Positions 53,499 to 62,196 of a DNA stretch of 64,000 nucleotides are shown piece after piece. A model generated the notes under the pieces. It searched no databases, was not told where the DNA came from, and was given only the letters and a program-made list of their open reading frames with translations. Where the stretch lies: positions 248,001 to 312,000 of the forward strand of contig NZ_BAABRS010000003.1 of assembly GCF_039545095.1 (NCBI RefSeq), read 5' to 3'. A program made the position numbers and the translations under genes. The stretch comes from Fodinibius salicampi. GTDB taxonomy: Bacteria > Bacteroidota > Rhodothermia > Balneolales > Balneolaceae. The number at the start of each line of letters is the position of its first letter. The first letter of the stretch is position 1.

Positions 53499-55379
53499 AT
53501 GAAGATAAAAGTACTGTCATTAACATTCGTTCTGTTTTTCAGTTCTCTTGCTCTATATGGCCAAGATAAAAATTACTGGCAGCAAGAGGTTGAGTATCAA
53601 ATGGAGATTGATGTAGATGCCGAAAACCATCAATTTACCGGCAGCCAGACCTTAACCTATCATAACAACTCACCGGATACCCTTCAGAGGGTATTTTACC
53701 ACCTATACTTTAATGCCTTTCAGCCTAATAGCATGATGGATGTGCGTTCCCGGACCATTGAAGATCCTGATAGCCGTGTTCGCGACCGTATCCAACAGCT
53801 CCCGGAAGATGAAATAGGCTACCATCACATCAACAGTCTGCAACAAGATGGCAGCGATGTAGAGTATACCGTTGATGGGACCATCCTCGAAGTTAACCTT
53901 AATGAGCCTATTTTACCCGGCGAATCAACCGTGTTCAGCATGGATTTTGACAGCCAGGTTCCCCGGCAAATTCGCCGTTCGGGCTGGATGAACAAAGAAG
54001 GCGTAGAATTTTCTATGAGCCAGTGGTATCCTAAAATTTCAGAATATGATGAAGATGGCTGGCATCCCAATCCCTATGTAGCACGTGAATTCCATGGTGT
54101 CTGGGGCAGTTTTGATGTAAAAATCCATATTGATAGTTCTTATGTGATGGGCGCCACCGGTCACTTGCAGAATCCGAAAGAAATTGGCCATGGTTACACC
54201 GATACCTATGAACGACCGGATTCCGAAAAAATAATCTGGCACTGGCAGGCCGATAAGGTCCATGATTTCGTTTGGGGTGCCGATCCCGACTTTACGCATA
54301 CGACCAAACAGATTCCCGACGGACCGACCCTCCACTTTTTGTACCAAACTGATCCCGTTGCCGAAAATGCAAATAGCCGCCAGCAGAGACAGCTACTCGA
54401 AAACTGGAAACAGTTGCCCGAATATGCCGCCCAAGCCTTTCAGTTTGTAAGCAAAAATTACGGCAAGTATCCCTATGATAAATACTCCTTTATCCAGGGA
54501 GGCGATGGAGGAATGGAATATCCCATGGCAACCCTGATTACCGGCAATCGCTCGCTGCGCAGCCTCGTGGGAGTCAGTGTCCATGAGCTTATTCACGCCT
54601 GGTACCAAGGGGTACTTGCAAATAATGAAAGCCGGTATCCTTGGATTGATGAAGGTTTTACCTCTTACGTATCGGCAAAAACAATGAATCAGCTTTTTAA
54701 TAATGGAGAGAGCGATAATCCACACAGAGGGTCCTATCGTTCCTATTTTAATATCGTAGATGCCGGCATGGAAGAAGCACTGGATATCCATGCGGATCAT
54801 TTTGAAACCAATCGAGGGTATGGGGTAGCCTCTTATTCCAAAGGAGCAATTTTCCTTCATCAGCTGGAATATATTATTGGGAAGAAAGCGCTCGACCGTA
54901 CCATGAATCGTTTTTTTCAGGAATGGAAATTCAAACATCCCGACGGACGTGATTTTCTCCGTATCGCAGAAGAAGAATCAAATATGATCCTTGACTGGTA
55001 CTACCAGTATTTCATCGAAACAACCAAAACCATCGATTATGGAATTACTTCTGTAATTGCGGATGAAGGACAAACCCGAATAACACTTGAAAGGCATAAT
55101 CTTATGCCCATGCCTATCGATCTTATGGTAACATATAAAGATGGGAGCCAGGAACTGTTTTATATCCCATTACGAATAATGCACAATGTTAAGCCCCAAG
55201 GGGAGACCGATGTTAGCCGCACCATTGTAGAAGACTGGCCCTGGGTTAATCCTACTTATACGCTAACCATTGATAATGCAGGCAGTGATATAGAGCATAT
55301 AGAGATAGAACCCTCCGAGCGCATGGCCGATATTGATCGTAGCAACAATACTATTAATCTGACAGAGGAAGAAGATTAA
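53499..55379 (+). CDS. M1 family metallopeptidase, secreted
   Basis: A 626-residue gluzincin. Signal peptide MKIKVLSLTFVLFFSSLALY; the N-terminal saddle domain (about 25-290); then the catalytic domain with GGMEYPMATLITG and the zinc motif VSVHELIHAWYQG (HExxH), the third ligand Glu in WIDEGFTSYVS, and a later Tyr in GYGVASYSKGAIF. The extra C-terminal domain (480-626) ends acidic. It probably trims peptides from proteins in the periplasm. It follows recR by 27 bases, so it may be transcribed with the dnaX operon, ending at the terminator at 55410. Confidence 0.92.
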   Translation: MKIKVLSLTFVLFFSSLALYGQDKNYWQQEVEYQMEIDVDAENHQFTGSQTLTYHNNSPDTLQRVFYHLYFNAFQPNSMMDVRSRTIEDPDSRVRDRIQQLPEDEIGYHHINSLQQDGSDVEYTVDGTILEVNLNEPILPGESTVFSMDFDSQVPRQIRRSGWMNKEGVEFSMSQWYPKISEYDEDGWHPNPYVAREFHGVWGSFDVKIHIDSSYVMGATGHLQNPKEIGHGYTDTYERPDSEKIIWHWQADKVHDFVWGADPDFTHTTKQIPDGPTLHFLYQTDPVAENANSRQQRQLLENWKQLPEYAAQAFQFVSKNYGKYPYDKYSFIQGGDGGMEYPMATLITGNRSLRSLVGVSVHELIHAWYQGVLANNESRYPWIDEGFTSYVSAKTMNQLFNNGESDNPHRGSYRSYFNIVDAGMEEALDIHADHFETNRGYGVASYSKGAIFLHQLEYIIGKKALDRTMNRFFQEWKFKHPDGRDFLRIAEEESNMILDWYYQYFIETTKTIDYGITSVIADEGQTRITLERHNLMPMPIDLMVTYKDGSQELFYIPLRIMHNVKPQGETDVSRTIVEDWPWVNPTYTLTIDNAGSDIEHIEIEPSERMADIDRSNNTINLTEEED

Positions 55380-55409
55380 CAGTACCAAAGTAACTTAGAG
55401 AAAACCAAA

Positions 55410-55437
55410 AGCCCTGGCATTAAAACCGGGGCTTTTT
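55410..55437 (+). terminator. Intrinsic terminator after the M1 peptidase
   Basis: AGCCCTGG (55410-55417) and CCGGGGCT (55426-55433) pair over eight bases with one G-U, followed by T-run 55433-55437. It lies 30 bases after the stop codon at 55379. Confidence 0.85.
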
Positions 55438-55599
55438 ACTTTGTATGTAATCCAAGGATAGTGGGAAGGGGCAGCCCTTTCATATCTGAAATAGCAATCG
55501 TATTTGCTGGCAAATAAATACGAAACTTTCTCTCGAACACGAGTTAGAAATCCTTCTTTATTGTTTTATTGTATTGAAAATAACAGTAATAAAAACAAG

Positions 55600-55636
55600 G
55601 ATTTCTCATTTCGCTTCGCTACATTCGAAATGACGG
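55600..55636. repeat. Dispersed intergenic repeat, copy A (hairpin)
   Basis: CATTTCG (55607-55613) and CGAAATG (55626-55632) pair around the centre; on the minus strand it reads CCGTCATTTCGAATG and so on. It is a relative of copies B and C (shared GTCAT-x-TCGA-x-C core) that flank the GIY-YIG gene. No gene lies in 55438-55777. Confidence 0.5.
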
Positions 55637-55685
55637 ATAAGCCTTAATAAAAAATGACCAAGTTCTATTAACCGCAGTTAATTTA

Positions 55686-55713
55686 TCATCTCGACCGTCA
55701 GGAAAAGATCTTT
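55686..55713. repeat. Dispersed intergenic repeat, copy B
   Basis: 28 bases beginning TCATCTCGACCG. It is identical to copy C (56223-56250) at 24 positions and in the same orientation. The two copies bracket the frameshifted GIY-YIG gene. Confidence 0.6.
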
Positions 55714-55777
55714 CTTTACCCTCCATAATCCAAATGATTCCTCTCTTTATTAATTATGGCCAAAATGATATTTAAAA

Positions 55778-56084
55778 TTAGATGCGACCAACTCGGAAAT
55801 CATCTTTATAATTAAGAAACTCCCAATCAGAGTTCACCTTATTAATTAGTGCTTCTTTTTTCTCACGACGCCACTTTTTTAATTTTTTCCCGTTTTATCA
55901 CCTCATAAGCTGTTCTATAGGCTTCATAGTAAATAAGTTTGTAGCAATAGTAACGACCAGCAAAAGTTTGCCAATCACCTCTATGTCTATAATGATCATT
56001 GAGACGTTTACCAAGATCATTCGTCATTCCAATATATAGCGTTGTTCTATGGGGATTGGTCTTAATGTAAACGTAATATGGCAT
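55778..56084 (-). pseudogene. GIY-YIG nuclease family protein, frameshifted near its C-terminus
   Basis: The frame from 56084 codes MPYYVYIKTNPHRTTLYIGM, TNDLGKRLNDHYRHR and YKLIYYEAYRTAYEVIKREK, i.e. the YhbQ/UvrC-like GIY-YIG core (motif as YYVYIK...LYIG), and then stops at 55863 after 73 residues. Intact members continue with KKWRR. Two A6 runs (minus strand, 55888-55883 and 55880-55875) precede the break. One base fewer in either restores KKWRREKKEALINKVNSDWE to a TAA at 55778. So it is frameshifted by one base in a homopolymer, or a sequencing error. It lies between two copies of a direct repeat. Confidence 0.75.
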
Positions 56085-56222
56085 TCTAGCTTAGCTTTCA
56101 AAGTTTAGATCTTTATTAATTAGTAAGACCCAAAAAAAGCTAAATCCTTACAAATTTATCGGCGAAAAAGAATATTTCGAAATCGAAATGGGTCCTAAAA
56201 CAGAAAATCACAATCCTATTTG

Positions 56223-56250
56223 TCATCTCGACCGCCAGGGAGAGGTCTTT
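56223..56250. repeat. Dispersed intergenic repeat, copy C
   Basis: 28 bases beginning TCATCTCGACCG, a direct repeat of copy B. A degenerate related phrase (TGCCAGGATCTTTT, 56302-56315) follows. The rest of 56085-56412 is AT-rich without genes, ending in a run of A and AAAGAAAG words. Confidence 0.6.
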
Positions 56251-56412
56251 GTTTTAAAGCCCAAAACAAATGGAGATAAAAATTTCACTTTGCTCGACTA
56301 CTGCCAGGATCTTTTGGAATGAGGAAAAATAGGAAAAGCTTCAGCCCACTTTATCCTTTATAGCGAGAGGTTTACCAACTTTGCCCAAACAAAAGAAAGA
56401 AAAGCAAAAATT

Positions 56413-56982
56413 CTAAAAAAGACTGGTTTGTTCGTGATCTTCTTTTTGAGCCTGCTTTAGAGTAGGACGAGAAACATCGCTTCGGTTCACCTTCAACATA
56501 TCCGCATTGAACTTTTTCCCGTATATCCTCTGCGCTATCCCATGGAGAGCTTTTTCACCGCGTGGAGTTATAAACAGGCGTTTGTGGTCATCCGTTGAAA
56601 GGAAACCGAACTCTTTTAGATCATTTACAATCATATAGGAAAGTTTATTGACCGTACCCGAATGCTGCTCAACAAAATCCCGCTGTGGAGCTTCGTCATC
56701 TGCCGAATAAGCCAATCCCAAAATATTCATCTCCACTTCCGTTAGGGGATATCCTTCACAACTCTTAGTTAGCGTACGATCCCAAGCCTGTTGCTCATAA
56801 TACTGTCCGAACCACCATTTCCCCTCTTTAATGAGCTTTTTAGTTACCGCACACGAAAAGTATTCGCCGGGTTTAGCTTTCTTAGGAATTCCCCGATCCC
56901 GGTACATGGAGACCAATGTTGCCAGATCGATCTCATGGAGATTCGGGGGATATTCAAAATGATGTTTTGAAGTTTTTTCCAT
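56413..56982 (-). CDS. Hypothetical protein with a winged-helix-like core
   Basis: A 189-residue protein I do not recognise. No signal or membrane segment. Residues 60-160 look helical with a wing-like turn (VNKLSYMIVNDLKEFGFLSTDDHKRLFITPRGEKALHGIA), the pattern of a winged-helix repressor or DNA-binding domain. A charged, disordered tail ends ...QTSLF. Two Trp-rich stretches (KWWFGQYYEQQAWDR) are unusual. The C-terminal residues LF and the position upstream of repeats give no functional clue. It is separated from topA by 119 bases on the same strand. Confidence 0.6.
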   Translation of the reverse strand: MEKTSKHHFEYPPNLHEIDLATLVSMYRDRGIPKKAKPGEYFSCAVTKKLIKEGKWWFGQYYEQQAWDRTLTKSCEGYPLTEVEMNILGLAYSADDEAPQRDFVEQHSGTVNKLSYMIVNDLKEFGFLSTDDHKRLFITPRGEKALHGIAQRIYGKKFNADMLKVNRSDVSRPTLKQAQKEDHEQTSLF

Positions 56983-57101
56983 GACACACCAAATTAGAAA
57001 ACTAACAGATCATTGTCATCTATAATTTGGGAATTTTAGCAGAAAGATAGAAGGGTAAATAAGATTGCCTTATTCTCCCCTCACCTTACGCATGGTCAAT
57101 A

Positions 57102-59648
57102 TCACTTGGCCTTTTCAGCGATCAGCTGCATCGCAATATCCATAGTTACATCTTCGGGATCAAAATCATCGGGCAAGCTTATATTTGTCTTTCCAAACTT
57201 TATATAAGGTCCGTACCGGCCAGTCATAACGCGCACCTTTTTCCCTTCTTCCGGATGATCTCCCAACTCTTTAATAACATTACTTTTACGGGAAGATTTG
57301 TTTTTCTTCTGCTCCAAAAGTTCCAGCGCCCGATCCAGTTCCACATCCAGTACACTATCACTTTTTTTAAGCGAAGCAAACGTACCGTCATGTACTACAA
57401 AGGGACCATATCGCCCCACGCCAGCCCTCACTACCTTATCCGTTTCAGGATGTTTTCCAAGTGGACGCGGTAACTCCAACAAACGAAGAGCAAGATCAAC
57501 ATCGACTTCTCCGGGTTTCATCCCTTTCAGAAGCGACGCACGTTCGGGCTTTTTATTATCCTCGGTAACTTCACCCAACTGTACATAGGGTCCATAGCGG
57601 CCATTAAGCACAAAAATAGGGTCTCCCGTTTCCGGGTGTTCCCCAATGGATTTTGGACCTTCTTGTTCAGCCTTAATTAATTCCTCGAGCTTTTCAACGG
57701 TAATATCGCTTGGCTTCCAGCTGTCAGGAATAGAAGTACTTAGCTCCTCGCCATTCATCTCTTTTTTGATATAAGGTCCATAACGACCAACAAATACTTT
57801 AATGCCATTCAAGTTTTCTAAAGGGAGATCAAGATGGCGGGCTTCTTTGGGATCTATTTCATCTTCCTGCTCATCAACCTTTGCTTTTAATCCTTTTTCT
57901 CCCTTATAGTATTCACTTAGATAATCATTGGTATTGAGTTCACCCCTTGCGATTTTATCTAACTTTGCCTCCATCTCAGACGTAAAATCACTATCTACCA
58001 AATCATGCAGGTTTTTCTCCAGCAACTCAGTAACCGCAAAGGCTGTAAAGGTAGGAACAAGTGTTTTGCCCTCGGCTTCTACATAGCCCCGGTTCTGGAC
58101 CGTACTTATAATTGACGCATAAGTACTTGGACGTCCCACCCCACGCTTTTCAAGCTCTTTAACAAGCGTAGCCTCCGTATAACGGGCTGGTGGCTTCGTT
58201 TCATGAGATATCGGCTCAATTCCCTCCTCAACGACTTCCTCTCCTTCTTTAAGTTCGGGCAGAAACTTCTCTTGGTTCTCCAGAGCCGCATCAGGATCAT
58301 CACTCCCTTCCACATAAGCTCGGAAGAAGCCCGGGAAAACGATTCTCTTACCACTAGTTCTAAACTCAGCTACCTTACCGTTTGCTTTTGCTTCAATGGT
58401 AACATTGGTAAATTCAAGCTCAGCCTTAGCCATCTGGGTTGCAATCGTTCGCTTCCAGATCAAATCGTAAAGCTTAAATTGATCTCCGCGAAGTCCCGCT
58501 TCTTCGGGCTTCCTGAAATAGCTACCGGCCGGACGAATTGCTTCGTGGGCTTCCTGTGCTGCTTTTTGTCCGCCATAATTACGCGGTCGATCAAACAGAT
58601 ATTCTTCTCCGTACTCATCCTTAACCGCATTGCGCGCCGCATTAATGGCCTGTCCCGATAACCGGGCGGAATCGGTACGCATGTACGTTATATAACCATT
58701 TTCGTAAAGCTTTTGAGCTACACCCATGGTTCGCTTAGCCGAGAAATTCAGCTTACGGTTGGCCTCCTGTTGAAGCGTCGAAGTAATAAAAGCCGGGGAA
58801 GGATTGCGCTTCTTACGATTTTTCTTAACCTCAGAAACCTTCCATTCAGCCTTATCCAGATTATCGCGCAGCTCAGAGGCTGATTTGTCATCAAGTAAAA
58901 CAACCTTTTTGGGCTTCTTGAGCTTTCCGGTATGTTCATCAAAATCTTTGCCGGAAGCCAGACGCTTTCCATCCAAATGCGTCAGATCCGCATCAAAAAT
59001 ATATTCGTCATTTTCTTTGTGAAGCTGGGCTTTCAAATCCCAGTACCGGGCCGAACGGAACTTCATCCGCTCACGCTCGCGCTCAACCATGAACCGTACC
59101 GCTACCGACTGTACACGTCCCGCCGACAAGCCGGGAGCAATCTTTTTCCATAACAGCGGGGAGATGGTATAACCCGCAAGCCGATCTATGATGCGACGGG
59201 CTTCCTGGGCGTTTACCAGATTCATATCGATATCCCGGAAATGGTTGAGTGCCTCTTTAATAGCTTCTTCTGTTATCTCACGAAAGACCATTCGCTTAAC
59301 CGGCACATCAGGCTTCAGAAGCTCCGTTAAATGCCAGGATATAGCTTCTCCCTCGCGGTCTTCATCCGTAGCAAGGATCAGCTCATCCGAATTCTTTAAT
59401 TCCTTTTTAAGACGCTTTATCACTTTTTTCTTACCCCGGGGGATTACATAAATAGGCTCAAAATCTTTTTCTGTATTCACGCCCAGATTTGCCCATTCTT
59501 CACCCTTAAACTTTTTGGGTACCTCCTTAGCGTTAGCCGGAAGATCCCGTATATGTCCCATTGACGAATCTATTACATATTCGGCAGGAAGATATTTCTT
59601 TAACGTTTTTATTTTTGTAGGTGACTCTACAATTACAAGAGACTTCAT
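57102..59648 (-). CDS. topA: DNA topoisomerase I
   Basis: An 848-residue type IA enzyme. The Toprim domain starts MKSLVIVESPTKIKTLKKYL and includes LILATDEDREGEAISWHL (acidic metal residues). The active-site Tyr is in ENGYITYMRTDSARL; GLSAGRVQSVAVR and YTEATLVKELEKRGVGRPST complete the core. The C-terminal third lacks Cys4 zinc fingers and has four repeats of GRYGPYI/V/F type (about 640-848), the variant typical of Bacteroidota and some other phyla. It relaxes negative supercoils. bcp lies 9 bases upstream, so they are cotranscribed. Confidence 0.96.
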   Translation of the reverse strand: MKSLVIVESPTKIKTLKKYLPAEYVIDSSMGHIRDLPANAKEVPKKFKGEEWANLGVNTEKDFEPIYVIPRGKKKVIKRLKKELKNSDELILATDEDREGEAISWHLTELLKPDVPVKRMVFREITEEAIKEALNHFRDIDMNLVNAQEARRIIDRLAGYTISPLLWKKIAPGLSAGRVQSVAVRFMVERERERMKFRSARYWDLKAQLHKENDEYIFDADLTHLDGKRLASGKDFDEHTGKLKKPKKVVLLDDKSASELRDNLDKAEWKVSEVKKNRKKRNPSPAFITSTLQQEANRKLNFSAKRTMGVAQKLYENGYITYMRTDSARLSGQAINAARNAVKDEYGEEYLFDRPRNYGGQKAAQEAHEAIRPAGSYFRKPEEAGLRGDQFKLYDLIWKRTIATQMAKAELEFTNVTIEAKANGKVAEFRTSGKRIVFPGFFRAYVEGSDDPDAALENQEKFLPELKEGEEVVEEGIEPISHETKPPARYTEATLVKELEKRGVGRPSTYASIISTVQNRGYVEAEGKTLVPTFTAFAVTELLEKNLHDLVDSDFTSEMEAKLDKIARGELNTNDYLSEYYKGEKGLKAKVDEQEDEIDPKEARHLDLPLENLNGIKVFVGRYGPYIKKEMNGEELSTSIPDSWKPSDITVEKLEELIKAEQEGPKSIGEHPETGDPIFVLNGRYGPYVQLGEVTEDNKKPERASLLKGMKPGEVDVDLALRLLELPRPLGKHPETDKVVRAGVGRYGPFVVHDGTFASLKKSDSVLDVELDRALELLEQKKNKSSRKSNVIKELGDHPEEGKKVRVMTGRYGPYIKFGKTNISLPDDFDPEDVTMDIAMQLIAEKAK

Positions 59649-59657
59649 ATAGTTCTT

Positions 59658-60131
59658 TTACAAATTACTGATCAGCTCTTTTAACTCAGAAGCATGATCT
59701 TTAGTATTTACTTTTTCAATAATTGCTTGTACGGTCCCATCGGTATCAATGACATAAGCAGAACGAGTAGGGGCCTCATATTTATTGCCGAACATATTCT
59801 TTTCAACAATGGAATCAGTCGCTTCTGCAAACTTATAATCCGGATCGGAGGCCAATATATAATTTATGTCTAACTTTTCAGCATAGTTTTTATGCGATCC
59901 ACAGCTATCTTTGCTAATTGCAACTAGATTGTACCCCTTCTGATCAAACCAGTCTGATTCATCTGCCAGACTTTTATTTTGCTTATCACATCCAGACGTA
60001 TTATTGCGCATATAGACCGAAACAATAGTCGGACGATCTAGTAAATCACTAAAGGGTACGGTTTTTTCTTCGCCATCTTGTAGGATATCAAGAGTAAAAT
60101 CAGTATTTATCTTGCTGCCTTCTTCAATCAT
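59658..60131 (-). CDS. Peroxiredoxin, BCP/PrxQ-type
   Basis: A 157-residue thioredoxin-fold peroxidase. The peroxidatic Cys is C48 in YMRNNTSGCDKQN; the usual P-x-x-x-T-P-x-x-C is relaxed to T-S-G-C without the Pro. A second Cys (C82 or nearby, SKDSCGSHK) could be resolving. Later blocks DPDYKFAEATDSIVEKN, APTRSAYVIDTDG and VNTKDHASELK are those of the family. It detoxifies peroxides using thioredoxin. It lies in an operon with topA (9-base gap). Confidence 0.85.
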   Translation of the reverse strand: MIEEGSKINTDFTLDILQDGEEKTVPFSDLLDRPTIVSVYMRNNTSGCDKQNKSLADESDWFDQKGYNLVAISKDSCGSHKNYAEKLDINYILASDPDYKFAEATDSIVEKNMFGNKYEAPTRSAYVIDTDGTVQAIIEKVNTKDHASELKELISNL

Positions 60132-60343
60132 TTGATAAAATAATAATATTGTTATTAGCTATTAATCCCATTACTACAAACTCAAAACAATCGCGGCTAT
60201 TGTGCGCTATACCGATAGGAATTGAACTTTTATAATAACGTGATCATTCAGATACTGCAATAATTCATTTATCGATTGCGGAAAGTATCGTTTCTAATTG
60301 AAGATTAGATGAAGGACAAAGGATAAAATCGGGTCTGCAGCAC

Positions 60344-60922
60344 CTACATCCGCTCCCTTAATAAATACCGGGCTACTGCGGCCACCATAATACTATGATG
60401 GATAGTCCCCTCTTCCACCATCGATAAAAAATCTTCAAGTAGTAGAGCATGCACTTTAATGCGTTCATGGATATCACTTTCCGTTTCCCGGAACCCCGAA
60501 AACTCACAATTTTGTGCTAAATATAAGTGCGTGTAATTGGTCATTATAGCCGGATTTGCACTTACCTTTCCCAAGTTCTCCCATTGTTCTGATTTATAAC
60601 CCGTTTCTTCTGCCAATTCACGCTGGATAGCCTCCAAAGGCGTTTCTCCCGAGTCTACCATACCTCCCGGAATTTCAAGCGTAGGCTGTTCAATTCCATA
60701 ACGGAATTGCTCAACCAATACTACTTTTTTATCCTCCGTTATAGGCAACACATTTACCCATTCAGGAGCTTCAAGCACATAAAAATATCCTTCGTTATAT
60801 TCTGACTCCGACTCCAGTCGCATCTTTCTATGCAAAAGATTAAAAATTGGTGTTTTATATTCCTTATTTTCACGGACTACTGACCACGGTTCGATAGTAA
60901 AGCGAAATGATTTATCACTCAT
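60344..60922 (-). CDS. NUDIX hydrolase (ADP-ribose pyrophosphatase type)
   Basis: A 192-residue enzyme. The Nudix box at residues 86-108 reads GGMVDSGETPLEAIQRELAE plus ETG, matching G-x5-E-x7-REUxEExGU. The upstream strand VVLVEQFRYGIEQPTLEIPGG and downstream segment NPAIMTNYTHLYLA resemble ADP-ribose/GDP-mannose pyrophosphatases. It hydrolyses a nucleoside diphosphate linked to another group. Divergent from the AMP nucleosidase gene, 17 bases apart. In 60132-60343 I find no gene. Confidence 0.88.
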   Translation of the reverse strand: MSDKSFRFTIEPWSVVRENKEYKTPIFNLLHRKMRLESESEYNEGYFYVLEAPEWVNVLPITEDKKVVLVEQFRYGIEQPTLEIPGGMVDSGETPLEAIQRELAEETGYKSEQWENLGKVSANPAIMTNYTHLYLAQNCEFSGFRETESDIHERIKVHALLLEDFLSMVEEGTIHHSIMVAAVARYLLRERM

Positions 60923-60939
60923 AAGTAGCAGAATATTTT

Positions 60940-62127
60940 ATGGCAAATCAGTTTGAATTTGAAACAAAAGAAGTTACCTCAAAAGAAGAACTCCACGATC
61001 GTATGGTGGAGGCTTGCAACGCGATGGAAGCAATTTACAAAAATGGTGACTATCCCCAAGTATTTGTTAAACGATCGTGGTCAAAACATAATCCTATTAT
61101 CACCGGAGAAATGGCGAAGCCCGAAGCCTATCGCTGGTATCTGCTTCGTGAACTAAAAAAGCTGGGTAGAAAAGGTGCTGTTATTAAAGTTTTACCTTCT
61201 CGTGAACGACTGCCCCTGAATGATCCCGAACTTCTGGATAACACCGACGAGGACGATTGGGATATTACGCAAAAGAAACTTTTCCTTTTTAGTCCCGAAC
61301 GCATCGAGATCTCTCTCAATCGCCTTCAGCACTACACTGGCACCGATCCAAAAGACTTCCAGCGATATATTCTCTTCACCAATTATGACATGCATATTGA
61401 GGTTTTTCTCGACAAATTCCCTGACTGCGTGAAACCGTCTAGGGAGGGGGTACAAATGCCCGCTTACCACCATAAACTGGACGACAACAAAGGCGTGTCT
61501 CTTGTCAATATTGGCGTGGGTCCCTCTAATGCAAAAACCATCACCGATCATATTGCTGTACTACGTCCGGATGCTATGCTAATGGTTGGTCACTGCGGTG
61601 GCCTGCGTAATCATCAGGAAATCGGGGACTTTGTTCTTGCAACCGGATTTATGCGCAATGACGGAGTACTGGATGATATCCTTCCGCTTAATATTCCCAT
61701 TACCCCCAATTACCTGTTAAATGTGTACCTGAAAGAAGTACTCGACAAATATGATCGCAATCACCGGATGGGCACCATATTTACAACGGCTAACCGCAAT
61801 TGGGAATTCATCAAACGCCGTACCGTCGAACAGATTCATATGAGCCGTAGCATTGCCGTAGATATGGAATCAGCCACTGTTGCTACCAACGGCTATCGCT
61901 ATCGCATCCCCAATGCTACCCTCCTTTGTGTAAGCGATAAACCGCTGCACGGTAAGCCAAAGCTCAGTGACGAGGCGCAGGAATTTTACGAGGATTCCAA
62001 GCAACTCCATCTGGAAGTTGTACTTGAAGCGCTTAACATCTGCAAAGAAAACTATCCCGAAGGTCTCCCCAATGCCAGCATCCGGGCTATGAACGAACCC
62101 CTGATGGGTGGCCCGGATGAAGAATAA
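60940..62127 (+). CDS. amn: AMP nucleosidase
   Basis: A 395-residue enzyme of the PNP/UDP phosphorylase superfamily. An N-terminal AMN domain of about 150 residues (RSWSKHNPIITGEMAKPEAYR) precedes the catalytic domain (NIGVGPSNAKTITDHIAVLRP, MVGHCGGLRNHQEIGDFVLA, and VDMESATVATNGYRYRIP with the purine-binding region). It splits AMP to adenine and ribose-5-phosphate. About 90 residues shorter than E. coli Amn but with both domains. It reads away from the NUDIX gene. Confidence 0.9.
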   Translation: MANQFEFETKEVTSKEELHDRMVEACNAMEAIYKNGDYPQVFVKRSWSKHNPIITGEMAKPEAYRWYLLRELKKLGRKGAVIKVLPSRERLPLNDPELLDNTDEDDWDITQKKLFLFSPERIEISLNRLQHYTGTDPKDFQRYILFTNYDMHIEVFLDKFPDCVKPSREGVQMPAYHHKLDDNKGVSLVNIGVGPSNAKTITDHIAVLRPDAMLMVGHCGGLRNHQEIGDFVLATGFMRNDGVLDDILPLNIPITPNYLLNVYLKEVLDKYDRNHRMGTIFTTANRNWEFIKRRTVEQIHMSRSIAVDMESATVATNGYRYRIPNATLLCVSDKPLHGKPKLSDEAQEFYEDSKQLHLEVVLEALNICKENYPEGLPNASIRAMNEPLMGGPDEE

Positions 62128-62196
62128 AGTAGGTTAGGGAAAAGAGACCCAGAAAATATCAACCGCAGTATTCTCCCCGTTTCCCCTTGACTGCCA

